This document shows, one piece after another, positions 8,426 through 16,505 of a stretch of 64,000 bases of DNA (its first letter is position 1; each line of letters opens with the position of its first letter). The notes below the pieces were generated by a model. The model did no database searches and was not told the DNA's origin. It saw only the letters and a program-made list of their open reading frames with translations. The DNA is from Herbiconiux sp. A18JL235 (GTDB lineage: Bacteria > Actinomycetota > Actinomycetes > Actinomycetales > Microbacteriaceae): assembly GCF_040939305.1 (NCBI RefSeq), contig NZ_CP162511.1, positions 3,658,001 to 3,722,000 on the forward strand, written 5' to 3'. The translations under genes were made by a program, and so were the position numbers.

Positions 8426-9467
8426 CCCCGGCGCCCTCACCACCCGCTCCGCCGCCGAACGCACCTCCGCCTTCATCGTGAAGTGGGGTTTCGTCGGCGT
8501 GACGGTGGCGCTCCTGGTCTACTTCCTCGCCACCGAGCCCAACTTCCGCACCGTCGACAACGTCTTCGGCATGCTGAAGTTCATCGCGCCGACGGCGATC
8601 GCGGGGCTCGGGGTGATGCTCGCCATGACCGTGGGCGGTATCGACCTCTCGGTGGGCGCCTCCGCGGGCTTCGCCGTGTCGATCGCCGCCTGGACCATGG
8701 TCATCGGCAACCAGGTCGGCGGCGTCGCCGTCTCGGTGGTGCTCGTGTGCGGGCTGCTGATCGGAGCGCTGAACGCCTTCCTCATCGTGGTCGCGCGCAT
8801 CCCCGATCTGCTCGCCACCCTCACCACGATGTTCGTCATCGTCGGCCTCAAGCTCATCATCGTCGACGGCAAGTCGATCTCGTCGCAGATGACCCTGTCG
8901 AACGGCACCACCGCGCCCGGCAAGTTCACCGCCGACTTCCTCTGGCTCGACCGCGGGTCGATCGGTCCGGTGCCCGTGCCGGTGCTGCTGTTCCTCCTGC
9001 TCACCGTGCTGCTCTGGTTCCTGCTCGAGCGCACGCGTTGGGGGCGGGCGCTGTTCGCGGTCGGAGCGAACGCCGAAGCGGCGAGGCTCGCGGGCATCCG
9101 CGTGCAGTGGTACCGCACCGCCGCCTACATGGGATGCGGTCTGCTCGCCTCGATCGCCGGCCTCCTGCTCGCCGCCCGCATCGGCCAGGGCGACGTGAGC
9201 GCCGGCAACTCGCTGCTGCTCGACGCCGTCGCCGTGGCCCTGGTGGGTGTGTCGGTGCTCGGCATCGGGCGGCCCAACGCCTGGGGCACCGCGCTCGGCG
9301 CCGTGCTCATCGCGGTGATGGTGAACGGCTTCACCATGCTCGGGCTGCCCTACTACATGCAAGACTTCGGCAAGGGCATCGTGCTGCTCATCGCCCTGCT
9401 GTTCAGCTTCACCTTCTCGCGCCGCCGCACCGTCGTAACGGCGGGGTCGACCACCTCGACGTCGTAG
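8418..9467 (+). CDS. Sugar ABC transporter permease (RbsC-like)
   Basis: 349 aa, strongly hydrophobic with roughly nine to ten membrane segments. It has the BPD_transp_2 signature region around AMTVGGIDLSVGASAGFAVS and the typical LARIPDLLATLTTMFVIVGL stretch (here VARIPDLLATL). A single permease is expected to homodimerise. The ATG at 8418 has GAAAGG upstream and lies inside the end of the ATPase gene. Only 12 nt separate it from the MtnK-like kinase, so import and first phosphorylation are encoded on one transcript. Confidence 0.9.
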   Translation: MSSPGALTTRSAAERTSAFIVKWGFVGVTVALLVYFLATEPNFRTVDNVFGMLKFIAPTAIAGLGVMLAMTVGGIDLSVGASAGFAVSIAAWTMVIGNQVGGVAVSVVLVCGLLIGALNAFLIVVARIPDLLATLTTMFVIVGLKLIIVDGKSISSQMTLSNGTTAPGKFTADFLWLDRGSIGPVPVPVLLFLLLTVLLWFLLERTRWGRALFAVGANAEAARLAGIRVQWYRTAAYMGCGLLASIAGLLLAARIGQGDVSAGNSLLLDAVAVALVGVSVLGIGRPNAWGTALGAVLIAVMVNGFTMLGLPYYMQDFGKGIVLLIALLFSFTFSRRRTVVTAGSTTSTS

Positions 9468-9479
9468 CCTGGAGCCCCG

Positions 9480-10748
9480 ATGACCGACTTCTCCCAGCTC
9501 AGCACCGACACCGTCGCCGCCTACCTCCTGTCACGCCCCGCGCTGGCCGAGCGCATCGACGCCTCGCGCATCGCCGCCGTGCGCGAGGTGGGCGACGGCA
9601 ACCTCAACCTGGTGTTCGTCATCACCGACGCCGACGGCGCCTCGGTCGTACTGAAGCAGTCGCTGCCGCACGTGCGCACCGACCCGTCGTGGCCCATGAC
9701 GAGGGAGCGCTCGGCGCGCGAGGCCACCGTGCTCGGTGCGCACGTCGAGGCAGACCCTGAGCACGTGCCGGCGTTCTTCGACTTCGACGCCCGGCACTAC
9801 GTGCTGGCGATCGAGAACCTCTCCGACCACCGGGTGTGGCGCAACGAACTCAACGAGGGTCGGGTTCACGCCTACGCCGCCGACGAACTCGGGCGGTACG
9901 TCGCCCGCACCGCGTTCGCGACCTCGCCCCTTGGGCTCGATCCGCTCGAGCACAAGCGGCTCGCGGCGCGCGCGGTCAACCCCGAGCTCGCGCAGATCAC
10001 CGAAGACCTCGTGTTCACCGAGCCCTACGTCGAGCACGAGCACAACGCCGTGCTCCCGGGAAACGAGGCCGACGTGGCGGCGCTCCGGGCCGATCGCGCC
10101 CTGGTGCGCGAGATGGGGCTGGCGAAGCTGAGGTTCATGACCACGGCGCAGTCGCTCATCCACGGCGACCTGCACACCGGGTCGGTCTTCGTGAGGAATG
10201 CGGGGGCGGACACAGCGACGGATGCCCGGGACGGTGCCGGTACGGATGCACCCGCCGGCGGGCGGTCGGTTCGCGCGTTCGACAGCGAGTTCGGCTTCGT
10301 GGGTCCGACCGGCTTCGACCTCGGAGCGCTGTGGGCGAACCTCATCCTCGCGGCGGCACGCGCGACGGTGCTCGGTGAGCACGAACGGGCCGAGCTCGTG
10401 CTGAGCCTGCCCGGCCGGCTCTGGGCCGCCTTCGAGGCCGAGTACCGCGGGCTCTGGCCGACCCGCCTCGATCCGCGGGTGTGGGGCGACGAGGTGCTGG
10501 AGCACCTGCTCGCCGGCATCCGCGACGATGCCGCCGTCTTCGCGGCGGCGAAGGCCATCCGCCGCATCGTCGGCTTCGCCAAGGCCAGCGACATCGAGAC
10601 CCTCGAGCCCGCCCGGCGCGAACTCGCCGCCCGCGGCGTGCTGCACGCCGCCCGCAACCTGGCGCTCACCCGCCACGGCATCGACTCCGTCGAAGCCCTC
10701 GCTGCCGAGTCGCTCGCCGCGCTGCGCTCGGTGGCGCGCGCCGGCTAG
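9480..10748 (+). CDS. MtnK-like S-methyl-5-thioribose kinase, transporter-linked paralog
   Basis: 422 aa. It is an aminoglycoside-phosphotransferase-fold kinase of the methylthioribose kinase family. Visible motifs are GDGNLNLVFVI (nucleotide loop), the VVLKQSLPHVR lysine, AIENLSDHRVWRNEL, the catalytic IHGDLHTGSVF (Asp as base), and the metal-binding Asp in AFDSEFGFVGPTGFDLG. The family phosphorylates methylthioribose at C1. A second kinase of the same family lies in the mtnA operon. A variable insertion of Thr/Ala/Gly-rich sequence separates the catalytic loop from the DSEF motif. Its place immediately after the permease implies it acts on the imported sugar. Whether that is methylthioribose or a relative such as 5-deoxyribose is open. 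Confidence 0.85.
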   Translation: MTDFSQLSTDTVAAYLLSRPALAERIDASRIAAVREVGDGNLNLVFVITDADGASVVLKQSLPHVRTDPSWPMTRERSAREATVLGAHVEADPEHVPAFFDFDARHYVLAIENLSDHRVWRNELNEGRVHAYAADELGRYVARTAFATSPLGLDPLEHKRLAARAVNPELAQITEDLVFTEPYVEHEHNAVLPGNEADVAALRADRALVREMGLAKLRFMTTAQSLIHGDLHTGSVFVRNAGADTATDARDGAGTDAPAGGRSVRAFDSEFGFVGPTGFDLGALWANLILAAARATVLGEHERAELVLSLPGRLWAAFEAEYRGLWPTRLDPRVWGDEVLEHLLAGIRDDAAVFAAAKAIRRIVGFAKASDIETLEPARRELAARGVLHAARNLALTRHGIDSVEALAAESLAALRSVARAG

Positions 10749-10923
10749 AGGGTCCTCGATCGGCGCCCGAGCAGGGCGCCGCACCGTTCTGCGCCTCGGT
10801 CGCGTCGCGGGCCGTGGCGACCCGGTACCGGCGGTGCGCGGGGGTTCGTCAGGCGAATGCGGGAGACTTGTCGTGGCGCGGCCACTGCATCCGCACCGCT
10901 CGCCCGGCCCCGAGAGGACTCGC

Positions 10924-11853
10924 ATGCCCACCCGTTCCACCCCTGGCAGCGACGGCGACGATCTGGTCATCGTGCTCGAGCACGCCGCCGCGTCGCCCGA
11001 CTCCCCGGTCGCCGCCGCGCCGGCGGGCTCGCGCGAACCGGAGGTGCTGTCGCAGGCCGAGGCGCGCATCCGGGTCGACGACCTCGCCGTGACGCGGGGC
11101 GACGGGGTGTTCGAGTCGATCGGAGTTCTCGAAGGCAGGTTCGTCGAGCTCGAGCGGCACCTGGCGCGGCTCGCGCACTCCGCGGCGATGCTCGACCTGC
11201 CGCGGCCCGACCTCGCCGCGTTCGAAGCCGCCGCCCGGGCGGGCGTCGCCGCGCACCAACCGGCACCCGAGCTGCTCGTGAAGCTGCTCTACAGCCGCGG
11301 CATCGAGGGGGCGGATGCGGCGAGCGGCTGGGTGCAGGTGCTCACCGGCCCAGACCACGGGGCGAGTCGTCGCGACGGCATCCGCGTGGTCACGCTCGAC
11401 CGCGGCTACCGGCACGACATCGCGCAGACCGCCCCGTGGCTGCTGCAGGGGGCCAAGACCCTGTCGTACGCCGTGAACAAGGCGGCCTTGCGTGAGGCCG
11501 CCCGCCGAGGGGCCGACGACGTCATCTTCGTCTCGAGCGACGGCATCGTGCTCGAGGGCCCGACCTCGACCGTCGTGGTGCGGGAGGGCGACGCGTTCCT
11601 CACCCCGCGCACCGACCTCGGCATCCTCGCCGGAACCACCCAGGCCGCCGTCTTCGACGCCCTCGGCCGACTCGGGTACGCCACGGCCGAGGCGCTCATC
11701 GAGCCCGAACGCCTCGCCGCGTCGGATGGACTCTGGCTGCTCTCGAGCGGCAGGCTCATCGCCCCCGTGTGCGAGCTCGACGGGCACGAGCTCGCCGTCG
11801 ACCGCGAGTTCACGGCCGTTCTGTTCGAGAAGGCGTTCGGCCTGACCCTCTGA
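10924..11853 (+). CDS. pabC: Aminotransferase class IV, probable 4-amino-4-deoxychorismate lyase
   Basis: 309 aa fold-type IV PLP enzyme. Visible features are RVDDLAVTRGDGVFESIGV near the N-terminus, the LLQGAKTLSYAVNKAALREA segment bearing the Schiff-base Lys, and EGPTSTVVVREGDAFLTP with DLGILAGTTQAAVF. These match PabC, which releases pyruvate from aminodeoxychorismate to give p-aminobenzoate for folate. Branched-chain or D-amino-acid aminotransferases share the fold. In Mtn contexts a class IV enzyme could instead transaminate ketomethylthiobutyrate, so PabC is probable but not certain. ATG at 10924, with GAGAGG upstream. The 175-nt gap before it shows no clear structure. Confidence 0.75.
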   Translation: MPTRSTPGSDGDDLVIVLEHAAASPDSPVAAAPAGSREPEVLSQAEARIRVDDLAVTRGDGVFESIGVLEGRFVELERHLARLAHSAAMLDLPRPDLAAFEAAARAGVAAHQPAPELLVKLLYSRGIEGADAASGWVQVLTGPDHGASRRDGIRVVTLDRGYRHDIAQTAPWLLQGAKTLSYAVNKAALREAARRGADDVIFVSSDGIVLEGPTSTVVVREGDAFLTPRTDLGILAGTTQAAVFDALGRLGYATAEALIEPERLAASDGLWLLSSGRLIAPVCELDGHELAVDREFTAVLFEKAFGLTL

Positions 11854-11966
11854 ACCGATGCGACCCCGCGACTCGACCGGCTTCAGGATGCGCCCCTCCG
11901 TGACTTAGGATCGCAGTCTGAGCGACACCCGTCGAGACGGGACGCTCGACGAGTCTGGGGGAAGAC

Positions 11967-13511
11967 ATGCGTTCGATCAGGATCACCGTGGGGGCGGCGC
12001 TGACCGCACTGGCACTCGTCGGCGCGCTCGCCGCGCCCGCGCAGGCGGCGAGCGCGCCGGGCTCGACCGGGTCCTCTGTCGCCGCCGACCTCGCTCCGTC
12101 GCCGTCGGCGACTCCCGTCCCCGGCCCGGGAGACGTGCCGCCGCTCGACGTCGACGCGCAGTCCGGGGCGCCCACACCCCCACCGTCCGACGTGGAATTC
12201 GACCTGGGCGGCCTGGTGCACGGCACGGTCTCGTACATCGATCCCGACGCCGGCGACATCATCGCGGCCCCGGGAGTGCGCGTCGAGTTCTCCCTCCGCG
12301 ACCCCGAGAGCGGCGAGTTCAGCCTCGTCGCCACCGCGACCTCCACTTCCCCTGAAGGCGCCCTCCGCGCGGAGTTCACGACTCCCCGGCTCGCACCGGG
12401 CGACTACCTGGTGCACTACGTGGCTCCGTCGGGCGCCACCGTGCGCAACGAGTACTACAACGACGCCATCCACCGCGACGAGGCGACCCTCGTCGCGGTG
12501 ACGGCGGGCGCGACCACCGAGCTCGAGCCGACCTACCTCGAGCCCAAGCTCTACTGGATCACCCGTTTCGGCGGCGCCGACCGCTATGCCGTCGCCGCGA
12601 ACCTCTCCCTCGACGCCTTCGGCGACGCCGCACCGGTGCCCGTGATCTACGTCGCGAGCGGCGAGAGCTACCCCGACGCCCTCAGCGCCGGGCCGGCCGC
12701 CGCCCACCAGAACGGCGGACTGCTGCTCACCATGCGCGACAGCCTCCCCGACTCCACCCGCGCCGCGCTCGCCGAGCTGCAGCCGCAGAAGATCGTGGTG
12801 GTGGGCGGCGTCAACACCGTGAGCGACGCGGTGCTGGCCGAGCTCGCGGCCGTGCAGCCCGACACCGTGCGCATCGCCGGGGCCGGTCGCTACGAGTCGT
12901 CGCGCGCGGTGATCGACTACGCGTTCTGCGGTCTGCTCCCGGATGCGCCCCGCGACGCCACACCCTGCGACGGCGGTGCGACGAATGTCTTCGTCGCCAC
13001 GGGCGCGAACTTCCCCGATGCCCTCGCGGCGGGGCCGGCCGCCGCCCACCGCGATGGTGCTGTCCTGCTGGTGCCGGGCACCGCATCCGATCTCGATGTG
13101 CCGACCCGCGAGCTGCTCAGCCGCTTGGGCACCCTGAACGCGGCGATCGCGGGGGGTGGGGCCTCGGTGAGCGGGTCGATCGAATGGTGGCTCCGGCAGC
13201 TGCTGCCCGGCACCGTGGAGCGCTTCGGAGGTGCGAACCGCTACGACGTCGCCGCGCAGATGAACACGGCCGTGTTCCAGGGCACGTACGAGAGCATCTT
13301 CGTCGCCTCGGGCGAGGTGTTCGCCGACGCCCTCTCGGGAGGGCCCGTGGCGGCGAGCGTCGACGCACCGCTGTACCTCGTGCAGAAGGGCTGCCTGCCC
13401 GAGTCGATGTGGCGGAGCGCCTCGGCGCTCGACCCGATCGACATCTACCTCCTCGGCGGCCCCAATACCCTCAACGACGACGTCGCCCGCCTCAAGTACC
13501 TCTGCAGGTGA
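11967..13511 (+). CDS. Secreted cell-wall-binding-repeat-2 (CWB2) protein
   Basis: 514 aa, exported. The signal peptide has the core TALALVGALAAPAQA and a predicted cut near AQA-A. A Pro/Ser-rich linker is followed by a carboxypeptidase-regulatory-like beta domain (VHGTVSYIDPDAG..., EYYNDAIHRDEATLV). Then come three CWB2 repeats, each beginning RFGGADRY-like (TRFGGADRYAVA, RIAGAGRYESS, ERFGGANRYDVA) and containing FVASGE.FPDALS.GPAAA. CWB2 repeats anchor proteins to surface polymers. The catalytic role, if any, is not visible, so it may be an adhesin or a surface scaffold. The ATG at 11967 follows GGGGGAAG. Two subfamily-B palindromes follow the gene. Confidence 0.9.
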   Translation: MRSIRITVGAALTALALVGALAAPAQAASAPGSTGSSVAADLAPSPSATPVPGPGDVPPLDVDAQSGAPTPPPSDVEFDLGGLVHGTVSYIDPDAGDIIAAPGVRVEFSLRDPESGEFSLVATATSTSPEGALRAEFTTPRLAPGDYLVHYVAPSGATVRNEYYNDAIHRDEATLVAVTAGATTELEPTYLEPKLYWITRFGGADRYAVAANLSLDAFGDAAPVPVIYVASGESYPDALSAGPAAAHQNGGLLLTMRDSLPDSTRAALAELQPQKIVVVGGVNTVSDAVLAELAAVQPDTVRIAGAGRYESSRAVIDYAFCGLLPDAPRDATPCDGGATNVFVATGANFPDALAAGPAAAHRDGAVLLVPGTASDLDVPTRELLSRLGTLNAAIAGGGASVSGSIEWWLRQLLPGTVERFGGANRYDVAAQMNTAVFQGTYESIFVASGEVFADALSGGPVAASVDAPLYLVQKGCLPESMWRSASALDPIDIYLLGGPNTLNDDVARLKYLCR

Positions 13512-13584
13512 CCCCAGCCCCGCGCTGATGGGGGGCGTGGGGTGGATGCGCGGGGTCGCGCCCACCCACACCCACAGCCCGCGC

Positions 13585-13636
13585 TGGTAGCGCAATATGC
13601 TCCCAAACTCAGGAATAGGAGCACTTTCTGCGACCA
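13585..13636. repeat. Intergenic palindrome, subfamily B copy 1
   Basis: 52-nt element with 20-12-20 geometry, beginning TGGTAGCGCAATATGCTCCC and ending GCACTTTCTGCGACCA. The arms pair imperfectly. Copy 2 starts 105 nt downstream (13690-13741) and shares the preceding CCCACAGCCCGCGC flank, so the pair arose by tandem duplication. The 260-nt gap between the CWB2 gene and mtnB (13512-13771) holds these two copies and nothing else I can identify. Confidence 0.85.
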
Positions 13637-13689
13637 ACCCCCCGGGGGTGAGGTGGATGCTCGAGGGCACGCGCACCCACAGCCCGCGC

Positions 13690-13741
13690 TGGTAGCGCAA
13701 AATGCTCCCAAACTCGGGAATGAGAGCAGTCTGTGCGACCA
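13690..13741. repeat. Intergenic palindrome, subfamily B copy 2
   Basis: 52-nt element beginning TGGTAGCGCAAAATGCTCCC and ending GAGCAGTCTGTGCGACCA. It is homologous to copy 1 and to the pair at 48304-48355 and 48449-48500. It lies between two convergent genes (CWB2 and mtnB) and may also act as a terminator. Confidence 0.85.
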
Positions 13742-13771
13742 ACACCAGAGGGTGGGGTGGGCGGGGGTGGG

Positions 13772-14488
13772 TCAGCGGGTGGCGAGGGCGATCTGGAGGA
13801 GGGCCTCGGTGAGTTCGAGGTGCCAGCGGGCGTGTCGCAGGTCGGAGCCCCACGCGTAGATGCCGTGGTTCGCCACGACGAGGGCGGGGACCTCGCGCAC
13901 CTCGGCTGTGGCCCGCACGTACACGCGCTCGAAGTCGTCGCCGAGCACGCGCATGTCTTGGTGGTTCTGCACCACCGGGATGGTCACGAGCTCGTCGTGC
14001 GCCTCGTGCCCGATGCCCTTCAGCATCTCGAGGTCGCGCAGCTCGATGCCGCCCGGCCAGGCGGCTCCCGCCCGCACCGCGGCGAGCGCGTGCACGTGGA
14101 TGACCGCGCCCGCCCCCGTCACCGCGGCGATGCGGGCGTGCAGCCCCGCCTCGGCGGAGGGCTTCGAGGCGAGCGCGAGGCGCGCGATGGCGCCGCCCGA
14201 CTCCGAGTCGGGCACCCACTCGCCCTGCTCGTCGACGAGCACGATGTCCTGCGTGCGCAGCTCGCCCTTGTCGCGGCCGGATGCCGTGACCGCGAGCCGC
14301 AGCGGCGACCGCGCGAGCGTGACGGAGAGGTTGCCCGCCGTGCCGGGCATCCAGCCGAGGCCGGCGAACCGGGCCGACTCGGCGGCGAGTGCCGTTCCTG
14401 CCTCGGTGAGGGCAGCATCCGTCACCGTGCCGTCGCCGAAGACGTTCTGCACCACGCCCTGCCCGTGCAGCAGCTCGGGCGAGCTCAC
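13772..14488 (-). CDS. mtnB: Methylthioribulose-1-phosphate dehydratase
   Basis: 238 aa class II aldolase/adducin fold enzyme that dehydrates 5-methylthioribulose-1-phosphate to the diketopentyl phosphate in methionine salvage. The zinc His pair is visible in AVIHVHALAAV, with a later His in VANHGIYAWG. DLEMLKGIG and GWMPGTAGNLSV are typical. The start is the GTG at 14486-14488, which overlaps the mtnC stop (GTGA). It is the last gene of the mtnA-mtnK-mtnC-mtnB operon. Confidence 0.93.
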   Translation of the reverse strand: MSSPELLHGQGVVQNVFGDGTVTDAALTEAGTALAAESARFAGLGWMPGTAGNLSVTLARSPLRLAVTASGRDKGELRTQDIVLVDEQGEWVPDSESGGAIARLALASKPSAEAGLHARIAAVTGAGAVIHVHALAAVRAGAAWPGGIELRDLEMLKGIGHEAHDELVTIPVVQNHQDMRVLGDDFERVYVRATAEVREVPALVVANHGIYAWGSDLRHARWHLELTEALLQIALATR

Positions 14489-15219
14489 GGCGCCACCACC
14501 TCGACGTCGTCGAACGACGACACCACGGCGGCATCGCCGAAGTCGGCCTCGAAGAACGGCTCGCCGGCGCGCGAGAACGCCACGACCTGCCAGCCCGCCT
14601 CGAGCGCTGCCGAGACCTCGCCCGGGTTGTCGGTGAAGAACACCAGCTCGGCTGCGGGCACGTCGAGTGCCGCAGCGATCTTCTCGTACGAGCTCGCGAC
14701 CTTCTTCGGGCCCGCCTTCACGGTGTCGAAGTAGTCGGTGACGAGCGAGGTGAGGTCGCCGTCGGGCGAGTGCCGGAACCACGGCACCTGCGAGGCCACC
14801 GACCCCGAGGAGAACACGGCGAGCCCCACGCCCTGGGCGTGCCAGGCACGCAGCTTCGGGATGACGTCGTCGAAGAAGTGCGACGAGATCTCGTCGCGCG
14901 CGAAGCCCTCGGCCCAGATCTGCCCCTGCACGGTCTTGAGCGGGGTGGCCTTGACGTCGCGTTCCATCCACTCGTGCATCACGGCGACGACCTCGTCGGT
15001 CGACGCGTCGGTGGGCAGCGACGCGTCGTGGATGACCTGCTGCCGCGCCTCGGCGATCACCGGGTCGCCCGCGTGCTCGTCGAGCCAGGCGGCGAGCCTG
15101 GGGCGGGCGTAGTCGTAGAGGTCGCCGAGGATGAACCCGGCGGCACTCGTCGTGCCCTCCAGGTCGACCACGAGGTAGCGCGCGGTGACGGTGAGGGGGG
15201 TGGGGGTGGTGTCGGTCAC
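14485..15219 (-). CDS. mtnC: Acireductone synthase (enolase-phosphatase)
   Basis: 244 aa HAD-superfamily enzyme combining enolisation and dephosphorylation to give the acireductone used by MtnD. Motif I reads LVVDLEGTTSAAGFI; the DxE variant is characteristic of MtnC. Later motifs are VFSSGSVASQ (motif II Ser), the Lys in AGPKKVASSYEKI (motif III), and FFTDNPGEVSAALEAGW (motif IV). The GTG start at 15217-15219 overlaps the mtnK stop by 4 nt. Its stop overlaps the mtnB start. Fused MtnB-MtnC proteins are known elsewhere; here they are separate but translationally coupled. Confidence 0.95.
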   Translation of the reverse strand: MTDTTPTPLTVTARYLVVDLEGTTSAAGFILGDLYDYARPRLAAWLDEHAGDPVIAEARQQVIHDASLPTDASTDEVVAVMHEWMERDVKATPLKTVQGQIWAEGFARDEISSHFFDDVIPKLRAWHAQGVGLAVFSSGSVASQVPWFRHSPDGDLTSLVTDYFDTVKAGPKKVASSYEKIAAALDVPAAELVFFTDNPGEVSAALEAGWQVVAFSRAGEPFFEADFGDAAVVSSFDDVEVVAP

Positions 15220-16505
15220 TGTCGTTCCTTCGGTGCGTCGGATGCGGGCGGTGCGTCGAATGCGGGCGGTGCGTCGGATGCGGGCGGTGCGTCGGGTGCG
15301 GGTGGGGCCAGGGCGGAGGCGGCGGCGGCCGAGCCGGGCGCGACGGCGAACGGATGCACCGCCTCCGCCCCCGTGAGGATGTGCTCCCGAGCCACCTCGA
15401 ACAGCCGCGCCGACGCCTCGGCACGCGCGGGCTCGGGCAGCGACTCGATGTCGGCGGCGTGCGAGAACCCCGCGGCGCGGCGCATGCCCTCGACCCCGGC
15501 GAACGACCAGCCGTCGCTCACGATCGCCGGAAGCGTCTCGTCGTCGCCCCAGGCCGCGGCGAACGCGTCGAGCGAGGCGGCGATCGCCGAGTAGCGTGCC
15601 GCAGCGAGCTCGTGCCTGCCGACGGCCCGGGCGGCGATCGCGGCGATCTCGAGATTCGCCCAGAACAGCCCGAGATCCATGCCGATCGGCCCCACGAAGC
15701 TGAACTCGGGGTCGAACACCTTCACGAGCTGCTCGCCGTCGCGGCGGCCCACCATCACCGACCCGCTGTGCAGGTCGCCGTGCAGCAGCGCCTCGGCCTG
15801 CTGCTCGAACGCCGAACGGATGCGCGCCACCGCCCCGCGCACGGCCTCGTCGCGGTAGAGCGATCGCACCCGCTCGTCGAGCACCGGGTGCCAGCGGTTG
15901 TGCTCATGCGGGCGGTAGGGCTCGTCGAGCACGACGTCGAGGGTGAGCGCGCAGAGCTCGGGGTTCGCGGAGCGCTCGATCAGCTCGGCGTGCGCCTGCC
16001 CGCCGAGCGCCGCCGCCGAGGTGCCCGCGGCGAGCTCGCCGACGAACCGCCCCACCACGTGCCCGAGCGCCGTGTAGTCGACCCCCGCATCCCGACCCTC
16101 GAGCTCGGCCACCAGCGCGTCGCGCAGCACCACGAGATCGGAGAGGTCTTCCATCACCAGCACGTAGCGCTCAGGGTCGAAGCTGACGATGGTCGGGATG
16201 GAGTCGGGAACGCTGCCGGCCAGCTGCTCGTAGGTGTTCGCCTCGCGCACGATGCGGGAGGGGTCGATGGGCCATTCCGGCCCCACCACCTGCACCCACG
16301 GCGGCGCCTGCTTCACCGCGAGCGAGCCCTCAGGCCCCGAGGCGATGAAGACGCGGTTCATGTTGCCCGCCGTCACCTCGCGCACCGATGCCGAAGAGCG
16401 AGAGGTGGCGACGCGACCGAGCAGTCCCCGCTCGTCGAGGTACCGCACGACGTCGTCGGCGGTCACCAACAGCTCGTACGGACTCTCCACAGCCCCCGCG
16501 CTCAT
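15216..16505 (-). CDS. mtnK: S-methyl-5-thioribose kinase (operon copy)
   Basis: 429 aa. Visible motifs are VREVTAGNMNRVFIASG, VKQAPPWVQVVGPEWP, VMEDLSDLVVLRDAL, the catalytic LLHGDLHSGSVMVG, and KVFDPEFSFVGPIGMDLG. It phosphorylates methylthioribose at C1, giving the substrate of MtnA. The ATG at 16503-16505 overlaps the mtnA stop (ATGA), and its stop overlaps mtnC (GTGA). The extreme C-terminus carries an unusual Pro/Ala/Ser/Asp tail of four hexapeptides (PPAPDA, PPASDA, PPAFDA, PPASDA). These are encoded by an 18-bp tandem repeat and look dispensable. It is paralogous to the kinase at 9480-10748. Confidence 0.92.
   Translation of the reverse strand: MSAGAVESPYELLVTADDVVRYLDERGLLGRVATSRSSASVREVTAGNMNRVFIASGPEGSLAVKQAPPWVQVVGPEWPIDPSRIVREANTYEQLAGSVPDSIPTIVSFDPERYVLVMEDLSDLVVLRDALVAELEGRDAGVDYTALGHVVGRFVGELAAGTSAAALGGQAHAELIERSANPELCALTLDVVLDEPYRPHEHNRWHPVLDERVRSLYRDEAVRGAVARIRSAFEQQAEALLHGDLHSGSVMVGRRDGEQLVKVFDPEFSFVGPIGMDLGLFWANLEIAAIAARAVGRHELAAARYSAIAASLDAFAAAWGDDETLPAIVSDGWSFAGVEGMRRAAGFSHAADIESLPEPARAEASARLFEVAREHILTGAEAVHPFAVAPGSAAAASALAPPAPDAPPASDAPPAFDAPPASDAPKERQ
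15238..15309. repeat. 18-bp tandem repeat inside the 3' end of mtnK
   Basis: Four near-identical 18-nt units of the form GTGCGTCGGATGCGGGCG run in frame with mtnK and encode PPA(S/F/P)DA hexapeptides on the minus strand. One unit differs by a single base (AATGCG). Such a tract can change copy number by slippage without breaking the frame. Confidence 0.85.

Noticed and set aside
355..10250. Recurring word CGGATGC (for example 4636-4642, 6013-6019, 10243-10249), considered as a chromosome-organising or methylation motif
   Set aside because: It appears often, mostly within coding Ala-Asp or Arg-Met-type codons on both strands. Without counting against base composition I cannot separate it from codon preference.
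11883..14534. Very long minus frame over the CWB2 gene
   Set aside because: It is a shadow of the plus-strand CWB2 gene, which has a signal peptide, three repeats and a good ribosome site.
15231..15309. Possible CRISPR-like or short-spaced repeat array
   Set aside because: Units are contiguous 18-mers without spacers and lie in frame inside mtnK.
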